This document shows, one piece after another, positions 32,921 through 41,601 of a stretch of 64,000 bases of DNA. The notes under the pieces were generated by a model. That model ran no database searches. It was given only the letters and a program-made list of their open reading frames with translations, and had not been told where the DNA came from. The position numbers and the translations under genes are program-made. The stretch is from assembly GCA_027623235.1 (NCBI GenBank), contig JAQBVJ010000004.1, positions 49,871-113,870 on the forward strand. Direction: 5' to 3'. The stretch is from Planctomycetota bacterium (GTDB lineage Bacteria; Planctomycetota; Planctomycetia; Planctomycetales; Planctomycetaceae). Position 1 is the first letter of the stretch; every line of letters begins with the position of its first letter.

Positions 32921-35349
32921 GGCGTTCCCTCCGGCTGAATTGCCTCGGCGTCGGGTGAAACTAATTCGAGGGTGTGGGTGTCGTCGCGGTCGACCTTGCT
33001 CAACATCAGTGGGAGGAGAAACAGATTTCCCGCCAGACCGCCAAGCATCGCGACGCTTACCAGGATCCCAAAATAGACGAGAGGTATGAAGTGCGACAGA
33101 GTGAGTACGCTGAATCCCGACACAAGAGCGACATTCGCAAAAACGAGTGCTCGCCCGACTTGCGTCTGTGTCCGTTCGATTGAGCGGGCCACACTGAGTC
33201 CCTGTCGCCTGGCCCGACGATACGCCGAAAGATAGTGCACGCTGTTGTCCACGGTGAGCCCCATCGAGACGCTGGCGATCATCGCCGTCGCAATGTTGAT
33301 CGGCACGCCAATCCAGCCCATCGTGCCGACGAGACAGACGATCGGAAACAGATTCGGCACGAGTGAAATCAGCCCGATCCGCCAGCTTCGAAATGCAATC
33401 GTCATCATCAGGCCAATGCCGATTCCCGCCACGATAAAACTGTAAACCTGATCCTGAAGCAGGCTCTCAATCAGAAATGTGAGCAGCACGAAAAGGCCGG
33501 TTGTCGCGGGACCGGGACCCGTGTCCGGGCCGCCAAACTCTTCCCGGGCAATGTCCAGCACACGCTGCATCAACTCACGTTTCGGTTCGCTGCGTTGCCG
33601 CTCGAATGCCCGCAGGACAAGCCGCATTCGTCCGGATTCACGGTTGTAGAGTCCGGCGGCGACATCTGGCTGCAGTCTGGCAAACATCGCAAATTTGTCT
33701 TCCGGATTCAGCACTTTGAAGAGCAAACGGTCTGGGACGAGGTCCAGACCGTCGGTCAGGCTGACGATTTTTGTCAGCTTTCCCTCGGCGAGCCCCGGCT
33801 TCGTGATCTCGTCTGGTGAGACCACGAGCTCGTCGCGAAGACGCTTCGTCAGTTTTCGAACCTTCGCGAGATACTCTTCAGTGAGGTTCTTCGGCGCGGC
33901 AAAATTGAGTTCCCACGTGCCGGCTCCTCCGAGCTTCGATTCGACGAAATCGAGCGACTTGATCAGCTCGCTTTCGTCGCGGAAATTCTGACTGAAGTCC
34001 GTTTCGATTTCGAGACGGGTCAGGCCGAAGGCGCAGAACAGGAACGCTCCCACGGCACCCATGAATGCCAGGCCGGGCTTCCATGTGGCGACCTGTGAGA
34101 CACCCCGCAGTCCCGATTCGAGGTAGTGCTCGGCGGGAGCGGCGACAGGATCGCCGAACAGCAGGTCACGAAGCGTCCGCTTCGCCACGCTTTCGTCAGG
34201 ATCCTCGACCTTGAGTGGTCGCTCCCGGTTTGCCATCCCGGCCGGCGCGACGAAGCAGACGACGAGAAAAGCCAGCCCCGTCGCGACGGCCATCATCAGG
34301 CCGAAGCTGCGAACGGGAGTGATGCTGCTTGTGAGCAGACCTGCAAATCCGACGGCCGTTGTCGCGCAGGCCCAGAAGATTGCCGGTAACAGTTCAGTCA
34401 GAGTCTGCTGCAGCGCCTCGTGTCGAGGCAGAGTCCGCATTCGATCTCGAAAACCGACGGCCAGATGAGTTGCCGTCGCGACCCCTACGATTGTGACAAG
34501 CGAGTTCATCATCGAACTCACCATGCTGAGCTTGGCTCCAACCAGGACCAGCAGCACAGCGGTCCAGCGGATCGTCAAAACGACCAGCACCAGCGGCAGC
34601 ACCACCCAGCGGACGCTGCGGAACATGGCAAATAGCACGACGGCCAGCATGACCAGCGAAAAGCGAAACAGGATCCGCCCGTCCTCCTCGACGTAGCGGA
34701 ACATGTCGTGAACCTGAACCGGTTCCCCGACAACAAAGGCAGGTGGGTCATGAGCGGCCGCGATCCGGCGGATTCTTGCGATCGTTTCGCCGCGTGCAAC
34801 TTCGGATTCGCTCTCCGGTTTCAGCCGAACGACGACGGCTGTCGTTTCCCGGTCCGCTCCGATCAGAGCTCCGCGAATCATCTCGGTGACCCGATCGCGA
34901 GCACTCGAGACTCCCAGCAGAGTGAGAGTGTCCTTCAGCCGTTCTGCACTGCCGGCGTGCTGAATGCTGCCCGGAAAGAGACCCGGGACTCCTGCGATCT
35001 CATTCGCGACGGCTTCAATCCGGTTCAGACTTCGATCCGAAATTGAGTTGGTATTCTCAACAAACAGGCCTTCTTCGTGCCAGGCGATGATCGCGAATTC
35101 GTCGCCGCCGAAGTGCCGACCGCTTTGCCGATAAGCCTCAAGATGAGGGTCGTCATCCGCGTAGAGCGACTTGACGGACTGGTCGAACTCAAGCCGATCG
35201 GCAATTGGCCAGACCAGAGCCGTCGCGATCAGCACGCCCGGCAGAATAATCAGCCGAAATCGAATGAGCGTCTCGATGAAAAAACTGAGCAGTGGTGCCA
35301 GAAAGCCGAATCGCGGCGGGGATTCGAATTGTGGCAGACCCGATTTCAT
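32917..35349 (-). CDS. RND-superfamily (MMPL-type) exporter
   Basis: 810 residues with a 12-helix RND layout: a first membrane helix at about 30-50, a large extracytoplasmic loop, a helix bundle (RILFRFSLVMLAVVLFAMFRSVRWVVLPLVLVVLTIRWTAVLL, with SMVSSMMNSLVTIVGVATATH), then a second loop and bundle (GIGIGLMMTIAFRSWRIGLISLVPNLFPIVCLVGTMGWIGVPINIATAMIASVSMGLTVDNSVHYLSAYRRAR). The last motif, G-x-x-x-D-x-x-x-H, is typical of MMPL/HpnN-like lipid exporters. Hydrophobic cargo such as lipids or hopanoids is the family expectation; the real cargo is unknown. It is the first gene of the coupled four-gene operon. Confidence 0.88.
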   Translation of the reverse strand: MKSGLPQFESPPRFGFLAPLLSFFIETLIRFRLIILPGVLIATALVWPIADRLEFDQSVKSLYADDDPHLEAYRQSGRHFGGDEFAIIAWHEEGLFVENTNSISDRSLNRIEAVANEIAGVPGLFPGSIQHAGSAERLKDTLTLLGVSSARDRVTEMIRGALIGADRETTAVVVRLKPESESEVARGETIARIRRIAAAHDPPAFVVGEPVQVHDMFRYVEEDGRILFRFSLVMLAVVLFAMFRSVRWVVLPLVLVVLTIRWTAVLLVLVGAKLSMVSSMMNSLVTIVGVATATHLAVGFRDRMRTLPRHEALQQTLTELLPAIFWACATTAVGFAGLLTSSITPVRSFGLMMAVATGLAFLVVCFVAPAGMANRERPLKVEDPDESVAKRTLRDLLFGDPVAAPAEHYLESGLRGVSQVATWKPGLAFMGAVGAFLFCAFGLTRLEIETDFSQNFRDESELIKSLDFVESKLGGAGTWELNFAAPKNLTEEYLAKVRKLTKRLRDELVVSPDEITKPGLAEGKLTKIVSLTDGLDLVPDRLLFKVLNPEDKFAMFARLQPDVAAGLYNRESGRMRLVLRAFERQRSEPKRELMQRVLDIAREEFGGPDTGPGPATTGLFVLLTFLIESLLQDQVYSFIVAGIGIGLMMTIAFRSWRIGLISLVPNLFPIVCLVGTMGWIGVPINIATAMIASVSMGLTVDNSVHYLSAYRRARRQGLSVARSIERTQTQVGRALVFANVALVSGFSVLTLSHFIPLVYFGILVSVAMLGGLAGNLFLLPLMLSKVDRDDTHTLELVSPDAEAIQPEGTP

Positions 35350-35491
35350 GGGATATCAGACCATTCCGGCGTTGTGGACGTGCTGTGTGAAAGTCGCCGG
35401 CAGAGTGAGGTTCACGCGGAATCGATGGTCAGTCAGAATCGACTCGGCGTAAGAATAGTCGCCGCGTCATTCACTGACCAGGAATCGCAGG

Positions 35492-36790
35492 TTGTCCAGT
35501 CTTCCACTTTTGTCCCTGCTTCGAAACGGCGTCAGCCGAAGGCCGCTGTTTGTGGTCCTGGCTGCGGCTGCCGTATTACGCATCGGAGTCGTCTGCTGGA
35601 AATTCGAAAACCTATCGACCGATACCGACAGCTACCTGGTCATCGCCGGGAACATTCTGGCGGGCGAGGGATTCTGTTCGGTGGCAGGTCGCCCGACGGC
35701 TTTCCGGCCACCGCTGTATCCCATTCTTGTTGCGGTCTGCAAAATTTCTGGAGAGACGACTGGCTTCGGAGGGACGATCGGGCTCGCCGCGATGCAGATT
35801 TTTCTTGGGACGGCCACTTGCGGGCTCGCCTGGGGATTTGCGTCTCGCCTGAAGCTCAGCGAGAGGGCTCGGCTACTCGCGGCAGTTGCGGTCGCGGTGG
35901 ACCCTCTGCTGCTGCTTTACACCAGCCATGCGATGACTGAAACACTGGTGACTTTTCTGGTGACTCTGCTTCTGGTTGTCGTTGCGGGAGCACGGTCGCG
36001 ACGCAATTCCGTTTTGACGGGAGTCGTGTTCGGCCTGGCTGTTTTGTGTCGGCCATCTCTCTGGGCTTTTGGGGCACTCGCCGGTGGTTGCTTTCTGATT
36101 CGAGTCGTCCGGAAAAAACCGGAAGTGCCATCCCGACGGGAGGCACTTCGCAGCGGCATTCTGGTTGCAATCTCGGTCCTGCTCACCGTGGCACCCTGGG
36201 CGATCCGCAACGCCATGGTTTTTGGCCGACCTCTGTTGATGACAACTCACGGTGGATACACATTGCTGCTGGCCAACAATCCCGTGTTTTACGAGCAGGT
36301 TGTCGAGCGGGGGCAGGTCTGGTCGGCGCAGAGTCTGCAGGACTGGCAGGCTCACATCGATCAGGTTATTTCCGTCCAGGGAATTTCGAAAACGGACGAG
36401 CTGGCACGCGATGCCGCGATGAGAGAGATGGCCTGGAAGCACATCCGGCAGCAACCGGGCAGGTTTGCCCGTTCCTGCCTGACGCGAGCACTTCGATTCT
36501 GGAGCTTTAGACCGCAGGCAGGGGCCGCAAGTTGGTCTGTCCGTTTGGCCGTTTCGGCGTGGTATCTCGCTGTCCTCAGCGTGTTCGCGGTTGGACTTGT
36601 TCGAATTCGCGTGATCGGTCACGATGCGCTGCCAGCCGTTCTGCTCATTGTAAGCCTGACCGGAGTGCATGCAGTCTTCTGGTCAAATGCCAGAATGAGG
36701 GCACCCGTGACTGTTGCTGTGGCATCAATCGCTGCGAGCGTCGTATTCCCGCGAAACGCGACAGGCGGGCGTACGCTGGAGTCCGTATGA
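35492..36790 (+). CDS. GT39-like integral membrane glycosyltransferase
   Basis: 432 residues with about ten membrane helices. The first loop has an acidic pair (DTDSYLVIAGNILAGEGFCS) followed by PTAFRPPLYPILVA, and AVDPLLLLYTSHAMTETLVTFLV follows. These features are typical of ArnT/PMT-like (GT39/GT83) glycosyltransferases that use polyprenyl-phosphate sugars at the outer face of the membrane. The TTG at 35492 is preceded by AGGA about ten bases upstream and is the only start that fits. It is divergent from the RND operon across 142 bases. Donor and acceptor are unknown. Confidence 0.78.
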   Translation: MSSLPLLSLLRNGVSRRPLFVVLAAAAVLRIGVVCWKFENLSTDTDSYLVIAGNILAGEGFCSVAGRPTAFRPPLYPILVAVCKISGETTGFGGTIGLAAMQIFLGTATCGLAWGFASRLKLSERARLLAAVAVAVDPLLLLYTSHAMTETLVTFLVTLLLVVVAGARSRRNSVLTGVVFGLAVLCRPSLWAFGALAGGCFLIRVVRKKPEVPSRREALRSGILVAISVLLTVAPWAIRNAMVFGRPLLMTTHGGYTLLLANNPVFYEQVVERGQVWSAQSLQDWQAHIDQVISVQGISKTDELARDAAMREMAWKHIRQQPGRFARSCLTRALRFWSFRPQAGAASWSVRLAVSAWYLAVLSVFAVGLVRIRVIGHDALPAVLLIVSLTGVHAVFWSNARMRAPVTVAVASIAASVVFPRNATGGRTLESV

Positions 36791-37022
36791 GTTAGAAATT
36801 TCAGATAAGTTGCTTCGAACCCGGAATTCTTCGGACAAATGTCGAAATTCCAGTGTGTCGAGTTGAGTTTTCGTCAAAGTTTTTGTGTCAGTTGCGTTGT
36901 TTGTTCTTGTTCTGTTTTCGTGTGGAAAACGACACAAACTTACAGAAATATGTAGACGGTCTGAAATGCGACTGAAGCAATTCGCCACAGTTCGCGAATC
37001 TGATGCACATCGGGGCCGGGAA

Positions 37023-37397
37023 ATGATGTCTCCAACCAATAGTCGAGTTTTCGGGATTGAGAAATACGGCGAAAAGCTCGTGGTCACTCCTCTGGGGGAT
37101 GCCAACGGGTTTCGTTATACGGAAATCCATCAGGACACGAACGCGATCTGTGACCTGATTGGCCGCGAGAAAATCGCGAATCTGATCATCGATCTGAGCG
37201 ATGTGACAATTCTCGGCTCGATCATCATCAGTTCAATCATCAAGATGGCCCGCAAGATCAGTGAGAAGCAGGGGCAGGCCTGTTTTTGTCAGGCCGGTGA
37301 TTCGATGCGTGAGGTCATTGAATCGATGAGCCTCACCAAACTGTGGCCGTATTACGAGTCGCTCGACGAGGCAATCGGATCATTCGATGAGGGCTGA
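37023..37397 (+). CDS. STAS-domain protein (anti-sigma-factor-antagonist-like)
   Basis: 124 residues if translated from the ATG at 37023; the frame is open from 36885, but that part is AT-rich and not protein-like. The fold pattern is STAS: VVTPLGDANGF, ANLIIDLSDVTILGSIIISSIIKMARKI, ACFCQAGDSMREVIESMSLTKLWPYYESLDEAI. The position of the phosphorylatable motif (DSSG in SpoIIAA) reads GSII, so the usual second Ser is lost and serine-kinase switching is doubtful. No kinase, phosphatase or sigma factor is nearby. The 232 bases upstream (36791-37022) are conspicuously AT-rich and probably hold its promoter. A strong terminator follows. Confidence 0.8.
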   Translation: MMSPTNSRVFGIEKYGEKLVVTPLGDANGFRYTEIHQDTNAICDLIGREKIANLIIDLSDVTILGSIIISSIIKMARKISEKQGQACFCQAGDSMREVIESMSLTKLWPYYESLDEAIGSFDEG

Positions 37398-37427
37398 GGC
37401 GGCCGGGCAGTGAGTTCCGGAAAGGTC

Positions 37428-37458
37428 AAGCCCGCAGATTTGTCTGCGGGCTTTCCTT
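37428..37458 (+). terminator. Rho-independent terminator after the STAS gene
   Basis: The stem AAGCCCGCAGA / TCTGCGGGCTT has a four-base loop (TTTG) and is followed by TCCTT. It lies about 30 bases after the STAS stop codon. It could also serve the converging Rieske gene, whose stop is at 37517. Confidence 0.85.
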
Positions 37459-37516
37459 GTTCGTGAGGCGGGCTTTCCTGCGGGTTGTCCTGCGAGGAAC
37501 CTCGCGGCTCGGCGGC

Positions 37517-37831
37517 TCAGGAATCGGGTAGCTCAACGTAGACCATGCCGTCTTCGACTTCGGCGGGGAATGATTGCTGGGCAATGTTGTCGGTCAGACA
37601 GTGCCGGCCGGTCGAGACGTCGTACTGCCAGCCGTGCCACGGGCAGGTGACGATGCAGCCGTTGAGTTCGCCTTTGCCGACCGGGCCTCCGGCGTGAGCG
37701 CAGACCCCGTCGACCGCGTGAAATGTCCCATCCACGTTGAACAGAGCGATGATTCGACCACCGGCGACGATTTCCGCGCCCGTTCCGACGGGAACATCTT
37801 CGACGCTGGCGACAGGAAAACGCTGGCTCAT
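37517..37831 (-). CDS. Rieske [2Fe-2S] ferredoxin-like protein
   Basis: A 104-residue soluble Rieske protein. The cluster motifs CAHAGGPVGKG (C-x-H) and CPWHGWQYDVSTG (C-x2-H) are complete, 17 residues apart. It has no signal peptide, so it should be cytoplasmic, like NirD-type subunits or ferredoxin components of Rieske oxygenases. No oxygenase or reductase gene is next to it, so its partner is unknown. It is on the same strand as the membrane protein upstream, about 50 bases away. Confidence 0.9.
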   Translation of the reverse strand: MSQRFPVASVEDVPVGTGAEIVAGGRIIALFNVDGTFHAVDGVCAHAGGPVGKGELNGCIVTCPWHGWQYDVSTGRHCLTDNIAQQSFPAEVEDGMVYVELPDS

Positions 37832-37880
37832 TCGGCTTCTCGTCGAGGAGCACTCGCGGTGAGAGTCACCAGCGAGTGGG

Positions 37881-38930
37881 TCAATGCGAACCGGGAGTTG
37901 CGGCCGGCTCAGGGGTCGGTGGAGCGGGGGCCGGTTTGAAGATCATGACCATCGCGGCCCCGCCGGCTGCCAGCAGCAGGCCGATATAAAACGGTGCTTC
38001 TGGCGGCTTGCCGGCTTTATGGAAGTAGGTAATCGTGGCGATGGTGTTGACGATGGGAGCTCCGGCGAAGACGAGGGGAGCGACATAGAGAGCTCCCCCT
38101 TTTCCCGCGTTCGTGACGGCGAAGATGACGCAGAGGGCTCCCGCCGCTCCGGCAATTCCGGCCGCGATTCCCCAGCCGATTGGAGTCGCATCAAAATTGG
38201 GAGAGACTCCCGCCGTCGGATCGTTCCCGAGCCCGAAAATCACGAAAGCAGGCACCAGCACGGCGACGAGGAAATACGCCACCCCGACAAACAGAAAGGC
38301 TCTGAGACTGCTCTGCAATTTCATCGCTGCTTCGTGAACAACGGGAACGTAGAGTCCCCAGGACAGGACAGCACCGGCGACGTAGCCGAGCACGTTCAGT
38401 GTGAAAACCGACGTGGCGGAAGCCTCTGAAGAGCTGTCTTTGAAAATCATCACCAGCCCGGCACCCGCGACCGCGAGCAGAAGACCGCAGAAGAATCGCC
38501 AGTCGGGAAGCTTCTTAACGGGATGAAACCAGGTGATCGTTGCGATCGTGTTCACGATCGGGGCTCCGGCAAACACAAGCGGAGCGACAAAAAGAGCTCC
38601 CCCTCTGCCGGCATTCGTGGCAGCCATGATGACGCAGAGTGCTCCCACCGCGCCAGCAGTACCGGCTGCAATTCCCCAGCCAATCGGACCGGCTCGAAAG
38701 TTCGGTGACGCCTTCGCTGTGGGGTCATATTTGCAGAGAAAAATCAACACTGCCGGCACCAGAACGGCGACCAGAAAGTATGCGACACCGACAAACAGGA
38801 ATGCGGAAAGTTTGCTCTGAAGAAGCGCGGCCGCCTTGTGGACGACGGGCACGTAGAGTCCCCAGGAGGCGACTGCTCCTGCAACAAAAGCCAGAACAAC
38901 GGGATTGAGTACCGCGGATTTCGTCCGCAT
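37881..38930 (-). CDS. Membrane protein made of two near-identical halves (DMT-like)
   Basis: 349 residues with about ten membrane helices. The protein is an internal tandem duplication: about 150 residues from residue 15 are repeated from residue 183 (period 168 residues), at roughly three quarters identity by eye. Each half contains SWGLYVPVVH, AFLFVGVAYFLVAVLVPA, PIGWGIAAG and APLVFAGAPIVNTIATIT. Helix pattern and length resemble drug/metabolite-type (EamA-like) transporters, which also consist of two repeats, but there the halves are much more diverged. A Pro-rich tail closes the protein. Substrate unknown. Confidence 0.75.
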   Translation of the reverse strand: MRTKSAVLNPVVLAFVAGAVASWGLYVPVVHKAAALLQSKLSAFLFVGVAYFLVAVLVPAVLIFLCKYDPTAKASPNFRAGPIGWGIAAGTAGAVGALCVIMAATNAGRGGALFVAPLVFAGAPIVNTIATITWFHPVKKLPDWRFFCGLLLAVAGAGLVMIFKDSSSEASATSVFTLNVLGYVAGAVLSWGLYVPVVHEAAMKLQSSLRAFLFVGVAYFLVAVLVPAFVIFGLGNDPTAGVSPNFDATPIGWGIAAGIAGAAGALCVIFAVTNAGKGGALYVAPLVFAGAPIVNTIATITYFHKAGKPPEAPFYIGLLLAAGGAAMVMIFKPAPAPPTPEPAATPGSH

Positions 38931-39530
38931 GGAAAACTTCCTCAGAGGGTCAGCAGGAGGGTTCAGGCAGGCAGGGCGGGGATTGTAGCTGTCTCACTTT
39001 CACAACGCATCCAAATGCTCAAATGGCTGAATGTCCTTTGTTTTGCCTCGGATTTCGTGTGCAGAAGTTCCGTTCGGAGACCAAAGGCAGGCCGAAGCGA
39101 TCACCTGGCAGAGGCGACGGCGGGAATTCTGCGAAATCTGCGGGGAGCCGCCAAAGAGGATCTTAACTTTTCGATCTTTGCGGGTATGCTCAGCCCCGGT
39201 TCGAGGCACGACCTTGAACTTCCCACCTGAATTCCTGCCGCGGGTCGAGGACGATCCCGCACTCTCACACGGTTCTTATCAGTTTTTCTCAGCGAACCGG
39301 TCGACACTCCCTCCGCTCTGGACTGCTGCCTCACGGATGCGGCGGTACGAGCATTCGGCTTGCTCTCATCGTGAGGCAGCTGACTTCTTTTGACTATCAG
39401 ATTTCCCCTGTGGAGAAGCTCCGCGCCGATCATTCTCGTGCGGAGATTCTGCCACGATCCGGCAACGACGCCACACCTCATTCCGTCAGGGAATGCGGCA
39501 CCAAAACGACTTAAGTGAGGAGACCGAACG
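38931..39530. other. 600-base gene-free region ending in a hairpin-rich leader
   Basis: No convincing gene is found. Frames at 39031-39393 (+) and 39000-39209 (-) have no recognisable content. The right third carries three successive hairpins (39325-39495) before the DUF309 gene. The left part may be the promoter region of the minus-strand duplicated membrane protein or a decayed gene. Confidence 0.5.
39325..39495 (+). promoter_or_regulatory. Three consecutive hairpins, candidate structured 5' leader
   Basis: Hairpin 1: GCTGCCTCACG (39325-39335) with CGTGAGGCAGC (39370-39380), continued inside by GATG/CATC and GAGCA/TGCTC. Hairpin 2: AGAAGCTCCGC (39414-39424) with GCGGAGATTCT (39440-39450), one mismatch. 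Hairpin 3: CATTCC/GGAATG at 39479-39495. All lie within 210 bases upstream of the DUF309 start codon. A cis-acting RNA is possible; no known riboswitch was recognised. Confidence 0.35.
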
Positions 39531-40103
39531 TTGGTCAGCGAAGTTCTAGCACCGCGCGATGAGGCTCCCCGGCTGCTTCCGGGAGCCATTCTTCCGCCAT
39601 ACACGTATATTCCCGGCACGACCACTCCGCACCCGATCCGGCATCCGGACGGGCACAGCCACGGTCGGAAGGGACGCACCCCGGCTCCGATGAAGCCGGA
39701 AGCCTGGGCAGAGAACCGCAATTTTCTGCTCGCCATCGACCTGTTTAATTACGGGTACTACTGGGAGTCTCACGAGGAGTGGGAACGCCTCTGGCGAGCC
39801 GCCAATCCTGAGTCGATTATCGCCCGGTTCCTGAAGGGCCTTGTGAAGCTCTCGGCCGCCGGAATCAAGGTGAGAGAGCTCAGCATTCACGGCGTCCGTC
39901 GGCACGCGGCGTCAGCGGGCGAAGTTTTCGCGGATGTCGCGGCCGAGTCCGGCAACGACATTTATTGCGGACTGCGGCTGACGCACCTGCAGTTTGCTGC
40001 GGATCGAGCTGCTCAGCTTCCGTACAAGAAAGATCTGAAACCCGGCGACCCCGTGCGAGTCTTTCCGTTCGTCCTCGAACCGGAACCCTTGCCGTTCGTC
40101 TGA
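39531..40103 (+). CDS. DUF309 domain protein
   Basis: 190 residues. The start is TTG at 39531, preceded by a good ribosome-binding site (GAGGAG, about nine bases upstream). A Pro/His-rich N-terminal part of about 60 residues is followed by the DUF309 signature: [26 protein letters not shown], with the conserved E-x-H-E-x-W, and [18 protein letters not shown]. Family members are small helical proteins of unknown biochemical role. The C-terminus ends after [14 protein letters not shown] strong terminator follows within 45 bases. Confidence 0.85.
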   Translation: MVSEVLAPRDEAPRLLPGAILPPYTYIPGTTTPHPIRHPDGHSHGRKGRTPAPMKPEAWAENRNFLLAIDLFNYGYYWESHEEWERLWRAANPESIIARFLKGLVKLSAAGIKVRELSIHGVRRHAASAGEVFADVAAESGNDIYCGLRLTHLQFAADRAAQLPYKKDLKPGDPVRVFPFVLEPEPLPFV

Positions 40104-40147
40104 GCGGATTGAAAATTGCGGATTGAAAATCGAAAACGGCGAAATTC

Positions 40148-40189
40148 ACGAGGCGGTCGAGCTCAGCTCGACCGCCTCGTTTTTATTTT
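40148..40189. terminator. Strong terminator between convergent genes
   Basis: A near-perfect 33-base palindrome (ACGAGGCGGTCGAGCT against AGCTCGACCGCCTCGT) is followed on the plus strand by TTTTATTTT. It ends the DUF309 transcript. On the other strand the flanking bases are less T-rich, so it is weaker for the minus-strand gene ending at 40201. Confidence 0.9.
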
Positions 40190-40200
40190 CCGGGGCCGCT

Positions 40201-41547
40201 TCAACTTCCGAACGAGTAGTCCCAGGGCTCCGTGCTTTCGCCGCCCCAGCGAACCTCCTCGACGTAACAACGGACCCGACCAATGAGTTGTGAGGGGCGA
40301 TCGAAGTAAGGCGACACGGCATCTTCAATGCTCGCCCCGATTTCCTCCGCCTCGCGCGTCAGGGAATTTGACAGGACGAGCACATAGAACTGCCCGGAAG
40401 CCGGAAGCGAGACTTCAAACTCACCTTCGTCGCTCGCCGTTGCGAATGCGCCACCCATTGCCGTGAGTGCGGCGACGGAGACTCGATGATCCTCAGGCGA
40501 GTCCCCGGACCGGAATCCGGTAACGGCAAGCTTTGCTGAGCCGGATCGGTCCCTGGGAAGAACGACCACTCGAGCTCCTCGGTCGGGCTTCCGCTGGCCG
40601 TCGGAGAGAAATGTGATCCGTCCACGGAAGGCGGGCTTTGCACCGACGACAGTCTCGTCAGGCTGCTTTGCGTCCTGTGGTTCTTCCGGCACGGCTTTCG
40701 GATCGCCCTCTGCGGGACTTGTCGACGGTCGATCCGGGACGGTGGTGACTCTCCCCACCCAGAAGCCAACGGCGAAGATGACTGCGGCCGCTCCCGTCAG
40801 CAGGACCACCAGCCCCGCCGACAGACGGCTCGGCGGGGAAGCAGGAGTCGCCGTCTGTGAACTCGATGCCGAAGGCTTTAGTTCCGGCTCGCCGTCAAGC
40901 CTGTCCGGTTCCGGGTCGCTCGATTGCCTCGCGGCGGCGATCAGCTGATTCCACGAATCGCCAGGTTGAGCGGTCTCGGCCCAGGGACGTTCCTGGGCGA
41001 AGCTGCCGTTGTCGGGAAGCCGGGCTTGCGGCTTTGCGGAAGGCGGAGGATCGACCGGCAGCGATGGCTGTTTGACGGCTGGCGGCTGTTTGACGGCTGG
41101 CGGCGGCAGCGGAACTTCGTCCATCGTGTGAACGGCGGCGGCAGGGGGAGCGTCCGGTCCTTCCGACGCGATGCCTTCGCGGGGAGGAAGCGCATCAAAG
41201 TCAACCGGCTGCCCGTCGGCTCCGAGGACGACAAATTCACGCAGGCGCGGACTCGGCCGCCTCCTTCCGGAATCGGAACTCGGGACTGCCGTTTCCCGTT
41301 CAGCGTTCGCCGGGGAATCTGCGAATGCGTTGTCTCCTTCGCCGATCGAAGCGAGCTCGTTCAACGCCGCCGCCAGCTTGCTGTCTTTCGGGTCGAGCCC
41401 GGGTCTGGGCAGCGGCTGGACCGTGCCGTCCAGGTCCGGAACACGAATGGTCCGCCCGCACGTCGGACAGTCCACGACGCCCCCGGCCTGGGATCGTGAG
41501 ATCCCCAGGAACTGTCGACACTGATGGCAGCGAAACTTGATCGGCAT
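40201..41547 (-). CDS. Zinc-ribbon (MJ0042-type) membrane protein of unknown function
   Basis: 448 residues from the ATG at 41545-41547, chosen because it places the zinc ribbon at the N-terminus: FRCHQCRQFLGISRSQAGG, then VVDCPTCGRTIRVPD, with two CxxC pairs. A long Pro/Ser/Ala-rich disordered segment (about 45-240) follows. It contains a duplicated six-residue unit AVKQPP encoded by an 18-base tandem repeat at 41068-41103. One membrane helix (LSAGLVVLLTGAAAVIFAVGFWVG) is next, then a C-terminal beta-rich domain (about 300-448) that would lie outside. This layout is common in planctomycete proteins of unknown function. It may be co-transcribed with the small membrane gene upstream. Confidence 0.75.
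   Translation of the reverse strand: MPIKFRCHQCRQFLGISRSQAGGVVDCPTCGRTIRVPDLDGTVQPLPRPGLDPKDSKLAAALNELASIGEGDNAFADSPANAERETAVPSSDSGRRRPSPRLREFVVLGADGQPVDFDALPPREGIASEGPDAPPAAAVHTMDEVPLPPPAVKQPPAVKQPSLPVDPPPSAKPQARLPDNGSFAQERPWAETAQPGDSWNQLIAAARQSSDPEPDRLDGEPELKPSASSSQTATPASPPSRLSAGLVVLLTGAAAVIFAVGFWVGRVTTVPDRPSTSPAEGDPKAVPEEPQDAKQPDETVVGAKPAFRGRITFLSDGQRKPDRGARVVVLPRDRSGSAKLAVTGFRSGDSPEDHRVSVAALTAMGGAFATASDEGEFEVSLPASGQFYVLVLSNSLTREAEEIGASIEDAVSPYFDRPSQLIGRVRCYVEEVRWGGESTEPWDYSFGS
41068..41103. repeat. 18-base tandem duplication in frame
   Basis: CTGTTTGACGGCTGGCGG is present twice without interruption (41068-41085, 41086-41103). It duplicates six residues of the disordered segment of the zinc-ribbon protein and keeps the frame. 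Confidence 0.9.
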
Positions 41548-41601
41548 TCGATTTCCGGGTGAGTCGCTGAACGTGACTCGCTGTTCGAGGGACACTTCAG
41601 T

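Noticed and set aside
39031..39393. 120-codon plus-strand open frame
   Set aside because: No recognisable domain, ribosome-binding site or codon pattern; it runs into the first hairpin of the leader. It was left as intergenic.
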